The position numbers and the translations under genes were made by a program. This document shows, one piece after another, positions 19,742 to 32,622 of a stretch of DNA of 64,000 bases. The notes under the pieces are model-generated. The model had not been told where the DNA came from and ran no database searches. It saw only the letters and a list, made by a program, of their open reading frames with translations. This DNA is from Theristus sp. LFF4_11 (lineage: Eukaryota > Nematoda > Chromadorea > Monhysterida > Xyalidae): positions 175,077 to 239,076 of the forward strand of contig JASANC010002545.1 in NCBI GenBank assembly GCA_030248135.1, written 5' to 3'. Within the stretch, counting starts at the first letter, position 1. Each line of letters opens with the position of its first letter.

Positions 19742-19803
19742 CCAGCAACAATGTTTGTGTAGGACGCTGTAAAATATCTATAGCTCCCCATGGATAGCTC
19801 ACA

Positions 19804-19809
19804 TTTATT
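19804..19809 (-). terminator. polyadenylation signal, ammonium transporter
   Basis: AATAAA on the minus strand about 140 bp after the stop codon of the transporter at 19949. The two convergent genes therefore end within a few hundred bases of each other. Confidence 0.45.
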
Positions 19810-19948
19810 AAGCTTTCTGTGTCTGGTAAAAAAGCAGAGCAAACACAATAACGGTTTGTTTGACAGTAGTTTCTCCAATTGGTTAACAAAAAAAAACAGA
19901 ATAGCGATAGCACAGAAATGATAATTTGATATGCACTTTTTACACCAC

Positions 19949-22900
19949 TCAATGCCAGGCACGACGCGGCTTTGACGTGGCCTCTAAATAGGGTCCATAG
20001 TAAAAGGGGACGGTCCCTGCAGCGTAGGGGTCCGGGTGAAACTGGTACGGGTGTGGGTAAAACTGCGAAACTGGCCGTCTCATAGTCACGTGACCACCAA
20101 CACTACCATTCGCATAAAAGTTCGGTGCGTGCGAGGTTTGTACGCTCAACGGAACCACAACTTTGCTGGCACCATTCATCTTGTTTTGACTTTTAATGCG
20201 GTGCATGTGCTGTTCGGCAGTCTCGTAGCCAGCCGGCGGCATTGCAGCGAGATCGAGTTGTTCCAATGTCGCTGTAGAAGCATTGAAAATTAAGAAATGT
20301 AACAACCTGAGAATAAACTAGAATAAACTGAAACATTAAAAAGTTTTCCGCACTTCTTGTCTTGTTTACAACATATCCGACAACCAACCGAGTTGCTGTC
20401 GTCTGACCATCTGCTGGTGCCGATGCCATTCTGCCTGATCCATTCGCTCCTCATACTGCGAGCTGGTCGCGTCGTCCCAGCCATGGCCGTAAGCTGCCAA
20501 TGGGTATGCCGCTTCACCATGTTTGAAAATGTCCAAACCTGAAAACGGAGAACATTTTGATTCATCACTGTAACAAACTCACAAAACGAACACAGAAAAC
20601 GATTTTTTGCCACACCTTTCAACTCCACCTCGTTCGATACACGCAGTAAGCGGAGGATTTTTAGCGTCGCAAACACAATACCAATCGTTATGGCGCTCCA
20701 CAGGGTGATCGCTATTGCACCAACCATGTTCCAGCCCAATTGCTAAAGTTTCCTTTTCGAATTACATTGTACAGGGTGTCCCAAAAAAAACATAACAAAA
20801 GTAAATGGCTCGTGCGGCCGACTGGTTGCACGTGAAGCCGTGAAATTTGAAACACTTTTAGAAAAAAGAAACACATTTTGTGTGTCCAAATTTTATCCCG
20901 AAATTCCATTTTTTCAATATTATTTTAGCAGAAATGCGTAAAAACTCAAAAATCACCTAACTTCAGCATTTTGACTCAGGATAATCATCGTTGTCGTCAT
21001 CGAGATTCACATATGACAGTGGCGCAAGTTCATCTTTAGCTTCGTCTTCACTGATCTCATCAGATTTTCCCTCTCGACCCTTTAGTTTCACTTTTTTCAG
21101 CAGCCCAATGTCTTTTTCATTGTTTTCAATGATTGCCGACATTCGATGTTCGAAATTGATGAGCAATTCTGGTGCAGCGCCCGATCATCGTTGATTTTTT
21201 GCACACCACTGCGAATTTTGGTTTTCAAATTGTCGAAAATGTTGGGCGCAGAACGGTACACAATTTCCTTCAGGTGCCCCAAACCCATAAGTCAAGAGGA
21301 AAATTGAAACAAGTGCGCGAGTGGCTGTCGGCGTCGTTCGGTGACCGCTGGATCGGCCACATGGGCAGAATGAATGGCCCGAGAGGAGTCCGGACATGAA
21401 GCCTTTGACTTCTGCGTTTGGGGGCATCTGACGGATAATGCGGGACATTTTCGGCGCCCACCACTGCAGCGGTCTAAGAAAAAATCATCGATGATCGGGC
21501 GCTGCACCAGAAAGTGATCATCAGTTTCAAACATCGAATGTCGTCGTTCATTGAGAACAATGGAAAACACATTGAGCAGCCGAGAAACATGAAACTGAAC
21601 GACCGTGAGCATGAACATGATGACATCAGTAAAGTTGAAGCTGACGATGAGCTTGTGCCACTGCCAGATGAGATTCTCGATGACGACAATGATGTTTATC
21701 TTGAGTCAAAAAACTGAATTTAGGTGATTTTTGAGCTTTTAAGTATTTCTGCTGAAATGTTATTGAAAAAGTGGAATTTCGGGATAAAATTTGGACACAC
21801 AAAATGTGTTCCTTTTTTCTAAAAGTGTTTCAAATTTCACGGCTTCACGTGCAACCAGTCGGCCGCACGAGCCATTTACTTTTGTTATGTTTTTTTGGGA
21901 CACCCTGTATATGTTCTATTTTTTTGTTTTACAGTATCCCAAACAGAACCCACTGACCACAAAAGCAGCTTGATTCGGAACAAAGACGATTCCAGTGTTC
22001 TCGAAGAAAAACGGCGCACTGAACAAGCCCCAGAGGCCACCGCCAAAATGAACTGAAAAAATTAGTCAGATGAATAGAGTATTGCAGTTTTTTTCCCGAA
22101 ACAACCAACCGCCAACTGCATCCAGTGGATCATCAACCTTGACCGCTTCCACCAAACGAGCGACAGCCATGTACGATATACTGGCGCCCATTCCGGTGAC
22201 GATCGCAGCCCACGAATGCATTTGGTTGCAGCCAGCGCACGCGGCCACCATGCCTTTAACAGTTTGAAAACTTGTCCACTGAACAGTTTTTGAAACGAAC
22301 CAATTAATGTTATCTTTTCGTGCGAAGGAGGCGCAGCGCGATGTTGAATGAGAATTTCAAATTCCCGCGCAGCCTTGAAACATTCTTCCTATCTATGCGC
22401 GCAATTACATATACCGTAATGACTTGCATATAAGGTCTCCTTATATAAATTTGAAAATCAAAATTTTCTTAAACAAGGGAATTTTGTGTGACGACAACCT
22501 TAAAAGTGGGAGGAGGTCTTATAAAGCGAAGATTAGAAAAAGTGGGCCTTATAAACGGGGTAGGATTTCGACCAAGTCCAACTTTCGAATTTTTTGCTTT
22601 CCCGCCGTGTGACACTCCGCCCATTTTTTGGGCGGGGTGTCTTAGAAGTGGGAGGAACCGTATATGCAAGACTTCACGGGTTCGGTATGCCAACAACAAC
22701 AATGCCAATCAACTCGCGCTGACCAGCTAATGCAGCGTTGATGGTCAACAGCAGCGACCACTTCTTCGTGCGCAACAGTTTGTTCAACAGCAACGTTGTC
22801 AACGCCGCGGCGCCACCAGACAGAATCGTGTTCATCATTGCGCGCGCCACTATCTGGTTTGTCAGACAGATTTACGATTCGGTGTCTTTGGTTTTCGTTT

Positions 22901-24849
22901 TCTTCTTAGTTGAGTTCACTTTGTTATAGAAAGTTTTGTTTTTGAGCCAAATAAAACACAAAAACAGAAAGAAAACAACGACAGCAAACTGAAAAATAAC
23001 AGCACCATTCCGTCGTCGTCGCCGGTGATCGTCAGCTGCGATCCACCATTGAACGCGAAAAAGCCGAACATCAAGATGAAGCCGCCAAGTGCCGCGAACT
23101 GCCCCGTCACAAAATAATCTTGGTTTTTTCTCGAAGAATCAAAAATCAATAATCAAATAAATTGACTGATTTACCGGAACGGAATGGCCCTTCAAATCTT
23201 TCGCAGGCCGATTGTTCTTCGAGAAGCGCCCGATTCTCGGACCGAGCAGCCACGCTCCAACGAACGCGCAGGCGCCCCCGTGGACGTGCACGACGCCGCT
23301 GCCGGCGAAATCCTGTGTTTGGTTTGCATTCAGGTTTTTGATCTTTGATTTTTGATCGAAGCCCGCAGTGATCTATTTGCAAATTCGAACCTATCGTTTT
23401 TCTTGCACCGCTCTCACGCACGTTACGCTACGCTGGGATTTTCTTTTTTCTCCAAAAATGATTCCGTTTCCTTATTTCTTCGAATTCTTTTTTTAGTTTC
23501 GGATTTTCTTTTCATAGAATCCTACCGCGAATCGAACGGTGACTTTGTTCGCGCCAATATCCGACAAACCGACTTTCAGCCATCCGGAGTCCGCCCACGC
23601 CCAGTGCGTGATAATTGGGTATATTACGGCTGAAATTTGCATGTATTTTCTGATGAAATCAATCTAGAAATAAAAAAAACAAAAAAATTATTCACAAAAA
23701 ATTAAACCTGAAAAATTTAGGGCACGAACGATTTGACAAAAGACAAGTGAAAAAAGTAAAGAAAAAAGTGATTTTTGTAACCACACCGGTCAGCGAGGCA
23801 CAATACACAATGTAGGCGACGAACTCGCAGCGTTCTGCCAGGGCACCGCTGACGATGGTACTTGCGGTCGCCGCAAAGACGAACTGGAAAAACCAGCTGA
23901 AATTAAATGAAAAATTGGTTGGATAAACCGATTGCTTCAAAATGTTCTCTAAAAAGTATGGCAGCATTAAAATGACAAACTTGGCAAAATCATCATTCGT
24001 CAGTCCGATGCCGAAAAACTGGCTGGTGCCCGCGAAAAAGTTGCCCGGCGGGCCGTAAGCCAGCGCCCAGCCGATCGCCCAATAGCAAATACACGAAATG
24101 CCTGGAGGCGCGCATTCATGAAGCAGTATTTAGTTAAGCGTAGCTAGGCAGTGTTCATGAATGCGCCTTGAAGTTTTTAAAATTAAATTTTCCAAATAAA
24201 ACCATGATAAAGACAGCGTAGGCGTAATTTTGGTGCACTTACAAGAGTCTAATAAGTTCTTGATGAGAATATTCGTGGTGTTCTTGCTGCGTACGGAGCC
24301 GGCCTCCAGGAACGCGAAACCGCATTGCATCACTGGGAGAAGTGGAAAGTTTAGGTCAGTTTTTGGACAATTTGCGGTGCATTTATTCTTTGCGGAAGAA
24401 AAAAGTGAAAGTCCACGTGAGTGACCGGATTGTGTTGACAATACTCTAAATCAAGTCCACAGGGATGATGAACGAACGACTTCCGACTACAGTCTATCTG
24501 GCTAATATATGAAGCTAGCTGATTGGTTGGTCATAGCAATTCTCAGCGCTAATTGGTTGGTCATGAGCATTTCTCAGCGCTGATTAGTTAATCATGAGTA
24601 GTCAGTTCTCAGCGCTTATTGGTTGGTTATCACGTCATGTTGCAGATATTTTCCAGATGGACTGTAGTGATCAGCATAATTTTCAAAAATAGATGCAACC
24701 AATGAACACAAGGAAATCGCAAAAAAACGCGGGAAATTACGGAAAACGATCAGCCCCATGATCAGCAGAAAGAATGAGTCCAATCCGTGCTGCAGCGCGA
24801 GAACATGCGTGTCCAGCACGGTGATGTTGATCGCACCTTCGGACGCCAT
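19949..24849 (-). CDS. ammonium transporter (Amt family)
   Basis: Thirteen exons on the minus strand: 24741-24849, 24243-24332, 23981-24101, 23787-23896, 23526-23629, 23175-23312, 23006-23098, 22724-22853, 22110-22253, 21961-22052, 20616-20742, 20389-20538, 19949-20271; 1731 nt, 576 aa, phases all closing. Family hallmarks: [57 protein letters not shown] (pore His), [34 protein letters not shown] (second pore His), HGEAAYP. About 11 membrane helices are expected, moving ammonium/ammonia across the plasma membrane. The hydrophilic C-terminal tail (about 110 aa) is rich in His, Pro and Tyr. The end of exon 10 uses a weak donor (TTT|GTGGTC), the least certain junction. Introns host mariner, M2 and hairpin elements. 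Confidence 0.94.
20770..21909. mobile_element. palindromic mariner-like relic
   Basis: TIR-to-TIR element from TACAGGGTGTCCCAAAAA to TTTTTTGGGACACCCTGTA with TA at both borders, making up nearly all of Amt intron 10. Both arms, reading outward from about 21290, encode the C-terminal part of a mariner/Tc1-type transposase. The left arm, on the minus strand, has [12 protein letters not shown] and an acidic tail. The right arm, on the plus strand, has SPDMKPL and the tail [16 protein letters not shown], with frame breaks. The outer roughly 200 bp of the arms are nearly identical while the coding parts differ strongly. No complete transposase is present. Confidence 0.75.
22412..22680. mobile_element. 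M2 inverted-repeat element, copy a
   Basis: TACCGTAATGACTTGCATAT at the left and TATATGCAAGACTTCACGG at the right, with internal CTTATAA-rich inverted segments. It lies in intron 8 of the ammonium transporter. Other copies lie at 51155, 52104 and 55674. Confidence 0.8.
24105..24170. repeat. short hairpin repeat at an Amt splice acceptor
   Basis: GGCGCGCATTCATGAA pairs with TTCATGAATGCGCC across about 30 bp. On the coding strand it ends right at the CCAG acceptor of Amt exon 3 (exon start 24101), so the usual pyrimidine tract is replaced by one arm of the hairpin. Confidence 0.55.
24488..24666. mobile_element. M3 inverted-repeat element, copy c
   Basis: TACAGTCTATCTGGCTAATA to TTTCCAGATGGACTGTA with internal TTCTCAGCGCT..ATTGGTTGGTCATGAG repeats. 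It lies in intron 1 of the ammonium transporter. Confidence 0.85.
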
Positions 24850-27512
24850 TTTCAATTTTTTTCTTTTTTTGTCGTTTAATTGTTTGTTTTTTTTGAAATT
24901 CAGTGCGCTAATTTGACTGGATAACAGTTTTTGTTTGTCACATGTTCTGCAATTCAGCACACCACTGTGTCTTGAAACATTGAAGCGACATTACGGTATT
25001 CCAAACCATGTCAGCGATTGACAAACGAAACTCCTCAACACACTCGAATGGGAACACACCAAAAGTATGGAAAAGTGAGCTGAACATTGACAAAAATCAG
25101 ACCAAGTTAGCCAGTTGGCAACAATTATGTGCAAGATTTTGTGAATTTGTCTAGCCGCGCCCCGAATGCGCTGCCTAATTTCTATGGAATGAACGAATTT
25201 GAACTAACACACCGAATAGGTAATTCCCTATTTTTTTCTCTTTCTGGTAGGCTCATTATGAATTGCAATTCACAGCGGTGCCGTATGCGTCAAGTAGTTC
25301 TACTGTATATTTGTGATCAATCAATCAAATTTTGCGGAATTTGATTGGCAAAAAACCAGAATAATCGTGTTTTATGAATGGTAATGGTTGTTGTCGGTGT
25401 GAAAAACTGTAAAAAAAACTACTGAACACAGCAGAAAAACATGCATGTTTTAATAATTAATTTGAATTCAACAGCTGAGTTTATCTGACCAGGCCAGACA
25501 AACTATCACTTGTGAATTTCTTTGAATACGTTCTTTAGAAAGCTATAAAAAGAAAGTTGTTCTGGACCCGTGCCCAAAAAAATAGCTTTCCATTTCAGTC
25601 AAGCTAACCAATCACCGCGCGTGTCATAAATCCGTGGCTGGATCATACAGCCAGACTTCAGTGTTTTTTGATGAACGATTTTGATGTAGCCTAGCGATTT
25701 TTTGTTCAATGCTTCGCAAACACAAAAAGACACAGAATAACAGAAGCGCTATTGAATGCGTCACGGTTTCACAGATGCACAGCACCATTGGTCTAAAACC
25801 GTGCCAAAAAAAACACGTTGTTCTTCGGCAGAGAGTCCAAAAGAATTTTCAAGGACAACAACAATTTGAACAATGGAAAACCTGCAGATTACATCGCAGC
25901 ACTGTTCTTGTCACTTTTTCGCACCTACTCCAATGCAAAAGAAAACATTTTTCAAAAAAATAGAAAACGGTAAAAATGTAAACACAGTTACAATGTATTT
26001 CAGTTGTCGCAATATTGTCATTTTTCACCCTTGCCACCACTTGAAATTGAAAATACAAGAAAACAGTTCCCAATTGAACTCGTCTTTCGAAATTGAATAT
26101 ACAACATATTGGACAGGTATATTTTCGTGCACACTGCATGCTAATTGGTTGCACAAGCAAGATGCAGCCAAACAGAGATTTGCCTTATTCCAATGCGAAA
26201 ATCTAAATCGCCGCTGGAATATTCGAACCAGAAGGTTTTGCAAAATGTGTGTGTTTTTTCAATGCCAAAAATATTGGAGGGAGAACAATAGGATGTTTAC
26301 AGCGATTCGAAAACATTTTCACACACAAAATGTGCATACAACATCAAAGCGGCAAAATATTTTTTCGAAGAACCTCACAACGCGGATTACGGTAATCACC
26401 GTATTGGACTCAACCCGACCTCAGGTGTTGTGTGTTGTTCTCATCAGCCATCGCTGGAAAATTAAAAAAAAAACAGGATTAAATGAAAACAAACATTTTT
26501 AGGTAACTTTCCTGACCTGACTGAGAGATGTGTGCGTCAGATCCCGTCAAGACCAATACGGTAATTACCGCATCTGTGGACAGTTCAGTCCTCGGCATTC
26601 AACAGGTGATTTTTAGCCCTTTTCTCTAATTTCAACTGGAATAAATAAATACCGCACAAATAGATTTGTTGTAATGGCGCGCGTTTAGTTTCCACATTTT
26701 GCCTCGTTATATATCGATGCAAAAATTGTTTTATATCCTGCCGCTTTTTCGTTTTTCCAATGAGAAATGCAAATTCCGGTTTTTAGAACTGTACTTTTTT
26801 CGACCATAATGGATTTTTGTTTTATGATTTCGGCATGTTTGCTCAATTTGTCGACTGATGCTGCTAGGTAAACGTAAACAAATTTTAGTATTCACCGACG
26901 TGTGTGTTGTTTTTGCGAAAAAAAGGAAATTGCAATTCCGCCCACAATGTCCGAAAATTGTTTTTTGTTCGGTCATTAAATAAAAAAAGAAAGTCTCCAG
27001 CGAAAATTATACTTTTTCTTTAACAATGCATGTATAGCACAAAGTTATGACAGAAAGTTGTTTACTTCACGGTAGAGCAGAAAAAAAGCAAAATTGGCAA
27101 AGCACCTAGTGCCTACTCATTGAATATCAAACACATCACACACAAAAATCAAGTAATTCATTCGTCAAAAAGAGTCGTGCAGTGTGTTCTCATAAAAAAT
27201 CGCCCCTACGTCGCTGATGTTTCACGCAGGCTAAATATCGTTTTGTGATGCACATATGGCTGACCTCCTAAAAAAGAGATCAGGGCCTTCGCATGAAGAC
27301 CCGACGTTGGCTTTTTTGAGATCTCCTTTGGGTTTTACCTCAGGAGTCGCTTATTCATCAGGAAAATTATTTGCGGTTTTTTAGGAACACAGTGCACTCT
27401 GTTATAATAACGGGGTAGTTACTCTGCAGAGCAGAAGAGTCACACAGACACACAAACGAATACATCACCGTGTGTGCGCGTGTCTGTTCGTTTTGTGATG
27501 TACCGTGCTATG
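24850..27512. other. intergenic region upstream of the ammonium transporter
   Basis: AT-rich; no gene recognised on either strand. A 209-codon frame at 25873-26502 (+) has an unstructured mixed composition, no family resemblance and no splice-site or start context, and is probably chance. The promoter of the transporter should lie near 24850-25100. Confidence 0.5.
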
Positions 27513-28130
27513 TACAGGGTGTCCCAAAAAAACATAACAAAAGTAAATGGCTCGTGCGGCCGACTAGTTGCACGTGAAGCCGTGAAATTTGAAACACTTT
27601 TAGAAAAAAGGAACACATTTTGTGTGTCCAAATTTTATCCCGAAATTCCACTTTTTCAATAACATTTCAGCAGAAATACGTAAAAGCTCAAAAATCACCT
27701 AAATTCAGTTTTTTGACTCAAGATAAACATCATTGTCGTCATCGAGAATCTCATCTGGCAGTGGCACAAGCTCATCGTCAGCTTCAACTTTACTGATGTC
27801 ATCATGTTCATGCTCACGGTCGTTCAGTTTCATGTTTCTCGGCTGCTCAATGTGTTTTCCATTGTTCTCAATGAACGACGACATTCGATGTTTGAAACTG
27901 ATGATCACTTTCTGGTGCAGCGCCCGATCATCGATGATTTTTTCTCACACCGCTGCAGTGGTGGGCGCCGAAAATGTCCCGCATTATCCGTCAGATGCCC
28001 CCAAACGCAGAAGTCAATGGCTTCATGTCCGGACTCCTCTCGGGCCATTCAATTCTGCCCATGCGGCCGATCCAGCGGTCACCGAACGACGCCGACAGCC
28101 ACTCGCGCAATTGTTTCAATTTTCCTCTGA
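27513..28130 (-). mobile_element. mariner-like relic, 3' part
   Basis: Starts with TACAGGGTGTCCCAAAAA and carries, on the minus strand, the same transposase C-terminal region and acidic tail as the right arm of the palindrome at 20770, almost base for base. It breaks off near 28130 before the catalytic domain is complete. It includes the SPDMKPL region with a frame break, so it is not functional. Confidence 0.75.
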
Positions 28131-28268
28131 TAGGGGGGGGGAATTGGGCATTTGAAAATGGGAAAAAGAGTAGTGGAAAAGGGGAAAAAGAAAGGGGGAG
28201 GAAGAGGGGTGAAAAGGGTTTTTGTTTTGGTAGTTTGATAACAGAAGGCGCGGACTGCAGGAAACATA

Positions 28269-28656
28269 TACCGTATTACCCGCAATAAACCCCCATGGGG
28301 ATTAATACGTGAGCAACTTTTAGAGGTGGGGGGGGGGTTATTTACAAAAAATTCTAGGGGTGGGGGTTTGTTGAAAAATGGCAAAAATACCTTGCATGGC
28401 AGGCAAGAAAGTCGCAGAACTTCTACTTTTCACAGAGATTTCCTTTTGTAACAGCCTTTTGTAATGAAATTACCATTAACTCATCCCTTTTGGGTTTTTG
28501 GTAGCACAATTTCACCAATGTCACTGCATTCAGCCACTGAATTCGCTGGGTATTATTCGGTGGGAAGGGGGGGATTATTCGGAAACTGGTCGGGGGTGGG
28601 GGTTTATTGGTGGGGGGGGGGATTAATGGTGGGGGGTTTAATGGGGTAATACGGTA
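28269..28656. mobile_element. M1 inverted-repeat element, copy 4
   Basis: TACCGTATTACCCGC to GGGGTAATACGGTA; G-run arms are shorter and the core more diverged than in copies 1-3. It lies just downstream of the UGT1 stop and could supply part of its 3' UTR. Confidence 0.82.
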
Positions 28657-28752
28657 CATGCAAAGCAAAAAAAGCAAGACAAAAGCTGCAACAACCCTGC
28701 GAGTATCAGTATAACGGAAGAGGTTGGTGTTTTCAACTCAACAAGCGAGATG

Positions 28753-31700
28753 TCACAGAACGACAGTTGACAACTTGAGAAACGCGACAGTTATAAACAG
28801 CTGTTCGACATGAAATCGCTGATGAAACGGCACAATTGCACCCCTCGGTCTCAGCCATCGTTTTCTAATGTCCAGCGATTTTCGGTCTCCCCATCGGAGC
28901 AACTTTGCCACTTTGAATGCGGCCACATCCAGTGGCGATGAAATCGCATCGTTCCACATGTCACGCACTTTGCGGGCTCGAGTCGAGTAGCCCGGGTTTT
29001 TGAGCACCTGAAAGCCAGTGTAAATTCAGAATTTTCGAAAGTTGTTGCTGAAGAAAGCAGAATGAAAACAGAATGTTTCGATCGCTATTTTCTCCGAAAA
29101 GCAGTGAATCCGAAGTGATTTTCTCTTCAGTCATAATCGTTTTACAGTACAGTAAATCATCAACCCACAAAAAGTATCTTTTGTCACAGGTCACGGATGA
29201 TTATAGCCGGTGCTGTCCTGCCAGTGCTGTTTCTGTCGGGAACACAACAATATTTCACAAAATTCATTCGCACGTCTGCACGTGCAGTGGCCTGATGTTG
29301 CTACTTTTGTCAGTTGAACGCACGCGCGCTAAGAGCATCCAATTATTGTGGTTTGACCGACCAGGCCACAACCGACCTTCAAAACTGTCGCCTGTAAACT
29401 CGCCGAGGTCACTGTGAATTTGTTCACGTACTCGCCCGTGCCGGCGGCCACGGCCATCCAGGCATTGTAAACTTGCTCTGGAAAACGATACAACCAAAGA
29501 AAATGGCGCCCTCGTGGCCTGCGTGGTAGTGCGTTAGACTGGTTTTGTCTGTGCATTCGGGGGATCGAGCCCCGCCGAGGGGTGTACAGGCACTTAGTGA
29601 CAGAGCAAAACTCGATGGGCAACCTACTCGACGGCGTTCTGTACGCTTCTCTGGGTTAGCCCTGGTTGAAAGCATCGCCTAAAATTCGCAACCACAAAAA
29701 AATCTGGCCGCATACGCTGGATCAGCTGAGCAGTGCTAACGAACCAAAAACCAATGACAAAAATTGAACAAACAATTGAAGTACGATTTCACCAGCAACA
29801 CAAATTCACAACAATGTGTTTAAGAACGTATATACTGTGTTAAAGAACGTTCAGAAATATGAAAACCTCACCTGCAAACAGAGGCATGTAGACTACGGGC
29901 AGACCGGCACACACCACTTCTTTGAGGCTGCAATGTTTTCATTGTTGTGAACTTTTATTATTGTGAAATGAAAATAAAGTGCAGATGTCACAGCACCCAC
30001 AAGCAACCGGTCTCCCAGTATAAATCTTCCAGACCCGTGCGAGATTGTGGTGTACCGCGGAGTGGTCCAACAAAACCAAAGCGCATTTCCGCAGGCGAAA
30101 CCGTTTTCCCACAAAAATTGCTTCCAGGACGGCGGATCGAGGCAATAATCGAGAATCACTCTTCGTGATACACCACACCGTCCACGTGTGCACCTTTTCA
30201 TGCCGCCATGCCCGATGAACAGCCGCGTGCGTTCGTGCCGCAGTAGATCGGCCTGCGGCATCCAGGCGAGCGTGCGCACGTTCGCGGGCACCCGCAACGG
30301 TACACCGCGGTAGCCCCAGACGAATCGGTGGTCGGCCATCGAGCGCATCACGTCCAGGAACGCGAGAATCGTGGCGTTCGGAGCCTCGTTCCAGTCGCAG
30401 ATCGAGCCAAATGCGATCAGAATGGTGCCCGCCGAGGTTGGTTCGTTCACGAACGAGTCCAAATCGGCCGGCAGCGGTTGGCTGGTGTGCGCCTGTTCTT
30501 GTGGTTGAGAGACATTCGGAGAATTAATGCGAGCGAAAAATTTTCATTTCCGCTTCCAAATGGTTACCCGACTAATTCCGGCGGTGCAGGCAGAGAAATA
30601 AAATGCATTCCCATGCAATATATGCACTGGCTTTCCATAAAAGAAAATGAAATGAAATGAAATGGGTTGCTTACTGAACAAAACGACGCAAACGGCTGAA
30701 CTTCGTTGGAAATGGCCACTGGAAAACCGAGCACTGGTGGGACGTCATAGAAGCTGAAGATTGTCTCGTCGTAGTGCTGTTGCCAGCTTGAAAAGTATTG
30801 CAAGGTAATGTGTTTGACAAATTCTAGAGTGCTAAAATAAATTTTCTTGTTTGGAGATCTACAGCTCAGAACTCAGATCAACACCAATGCAATCTCGTCC
30901 GGTTTCTATTCCTAAACAGCCGTCCAATCAATAATAACCAATCAATTCAACATATTAGCCATTCTTCAACTGTCAAAATAGTTCGAACAAGAGACCCCAC
31001 ATACCTAAAGCCATGATTTGGAATCACGTCAGTCGCAAATGCGCGCACCGTATTGCCAATCATCCACTTCACCAGTGTGTTCCAGGTCATTGCAGCCTCC
31101 ACATATCTGATCGCAGCATCGAGTCGATGCAAAAATCGTTTCGCAATAAAACGCGGCTCGGAATGTGCTGAAAAATTCAAGAAAAAGTTTTTGCGTTCAT
31201 GACGACTTCATGTTGGTTTAGAATTGAAACGGATTTTGGAATGGAGTTTGACTCTCTTTTTGGCATGCCCGGTGGTTAGTATAGTAGTGCCTCTTGTTCA
31301 TGCATTTGCGATGATCAAGCAAGCTCCGCCTCTGGTGATGTATAAGCACGACGAAAACGCCCCCCTGAGTCCTTAGAAGCAGTTTCTCTGCTAGGCCTGG
31401 TCTGCCACATATATGTAAATTCTTGCCCTTTTCACCCAAATATGCGGGTGCCGTCGTTGCGATGGCCCGCTCCAGACCGTAAGCGGCGGCGTACTCCTGG
31501 TAGATCTGGGTCGTGTGCGCCTGGACGAATTTACCCCGACTGCTGGCCAACGCAAGACCGATCGGCGCGAAAAGTGAATCAATGAACAGCAGATCCCAAT
31601 TTTCGGCCGCTATTGCTTTCAGGTTGTCACGATAGTTGGCATCGTTTTCGGCGATCCGCACCGTGTGATAGGTGACCAGTCTGAGAAGAGGAGCAGGATT

Positions 31701-32622
31701 CTTCTAAAAAATCTGAAATTCTGTGACCCAATTGTGACCCATATTCTAGCTCTTGTTCTTCCGTGAAAACAACTAGCTCACACATTTACCTAATTTTGAC
31801 CCATATCCCAGCTCCTGTTTGCACAACCAACCACGTCTGCAAAAAAACAAGTTTTGGCCTAATTTTGGTCCAATTTCGAGCTGCTGTTTTTTAGCCATTA
31901 CCCCATTCGCAAGTCGACTAAATTCTGACCCAATTTTGACCCATTTCTAACGTTTATTCTGGTCAATCACCAACCTCCACAAAAACAGCTCTAACACCGC
32001 GCGATTCTCCATCGTCCAAAAAACGACGCCGGCCATTTTTCGGTCCTGCGGATTTTCGTCCCCCGGGTAAATTCCCCCAATGTTCTTTACCGTCGGGGTA
32101 GATTTTAGGCGAAGAGACGCGTGCGACTCATGGACAATTGAAACGTTGTGACCGTCTGCCGCGAGGCTGTGGAAACGAAAAAAGAATGGTTTTGCATTTG
32201 TTCTTTTTCTATTTTTTTCATTTTTTTTTCAAATCTTATTTCTCACTAGAAAACAATCAGTACACTATGTGCATCGAAATTCAGCCAATCCAATCAGTAT
32301 GCATATACCACAAAAAACAAGGCTGCAAAAAAGGTGAAACCAAGAAAATTGAATAGCAGTGGAACGAACTGCCGTGTTTGTGCAAGGACAACAACAAATC
32401 CAATAAAGCAGCGAAATGTTTTCCTGACGATTTTCCTTGAGCTCGACTGTGTGCAAGCCAACCAGTGCCAAAAGTCACGTTCACTTACCGCTCGGCCAAC
32501 GGCAAAAGACTCAACGCATGGCTTTTTTCGCCCGGCAACGTGACGAACAAAATATTGGCAGCTAATAAATTTTGCCAGCAAAGATTGGTGAGCAGGATGA
32601 AAAACAATAATCGCGGTGTCAT
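28753..32622 (-). CDS. UDP-glycosyltransferase, gene 1
   Basis: Nine exons on the minus strand: 32489-32622, 31975-32166, 31436-31680, 31005-31167, 30675-30786, 30194-30492, 29872-29927, 29377-29477, 28753-29007; 1557 nt, 518 aa, phases closing. The N-terminus is a signal peptide (LLFFILLTNLCW, residues about 5-16) leading into ANILFVTLPGEKSHALSLLP, the UGT acceptor-domain start. The donor-sugar domain has TILIAFGS, WMPQADLL and the signature GHGGMKSLKEVVCAGLP followed by PLFAEQ. UGTs transfer a sugar from UDP-sugar to small lipophilic molecules in the ER lumen. Oddly, no long C-terminal membrane anchor is seen: the protein ends in LFITVAFLKLSTVVL. The last exon is almost identical to that of gene 2. 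Confidence 0.92.
29509..29700 (+). mobile_element. tRNA-derived SINE, family 1, copy b
   Basis: Head CCTGCGTGGTAGTGCGTTAG (A-box region), B-box region GGGATCGAGCCCC, body with CTACTCGACGGCGTTCTGT. Inserted in the intron between UGT1 exons 29872-29927 and 29377-29477, antisense to the gene. UGT2 has no intron at this position. Confidence 0.8.
31700..31975. repeat. degenerate minisatellite in UGT1 intron 2
   Basis: Repeated motifs of the type AATTTTGACCCATATCCCAGCTCCTGTT, about 65-70 bp apart, cover most of the intron between exons 1 and 3 of the N-terminal region. Very degenerate. Confidence 0.45.

Noticed and set aside
25873..26502. 209-aa plus-strand frame
   Set aside because: Mixed composition, no domain, signal, splice or neighbour support; plausible as chance in an AT-rich spacer.
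27270..27360. Possible structured RNA (GAGATC..GATCTC around 27280-27330)
   Set aside because: The stem is short and imperfect and matches no RNA family I can name.
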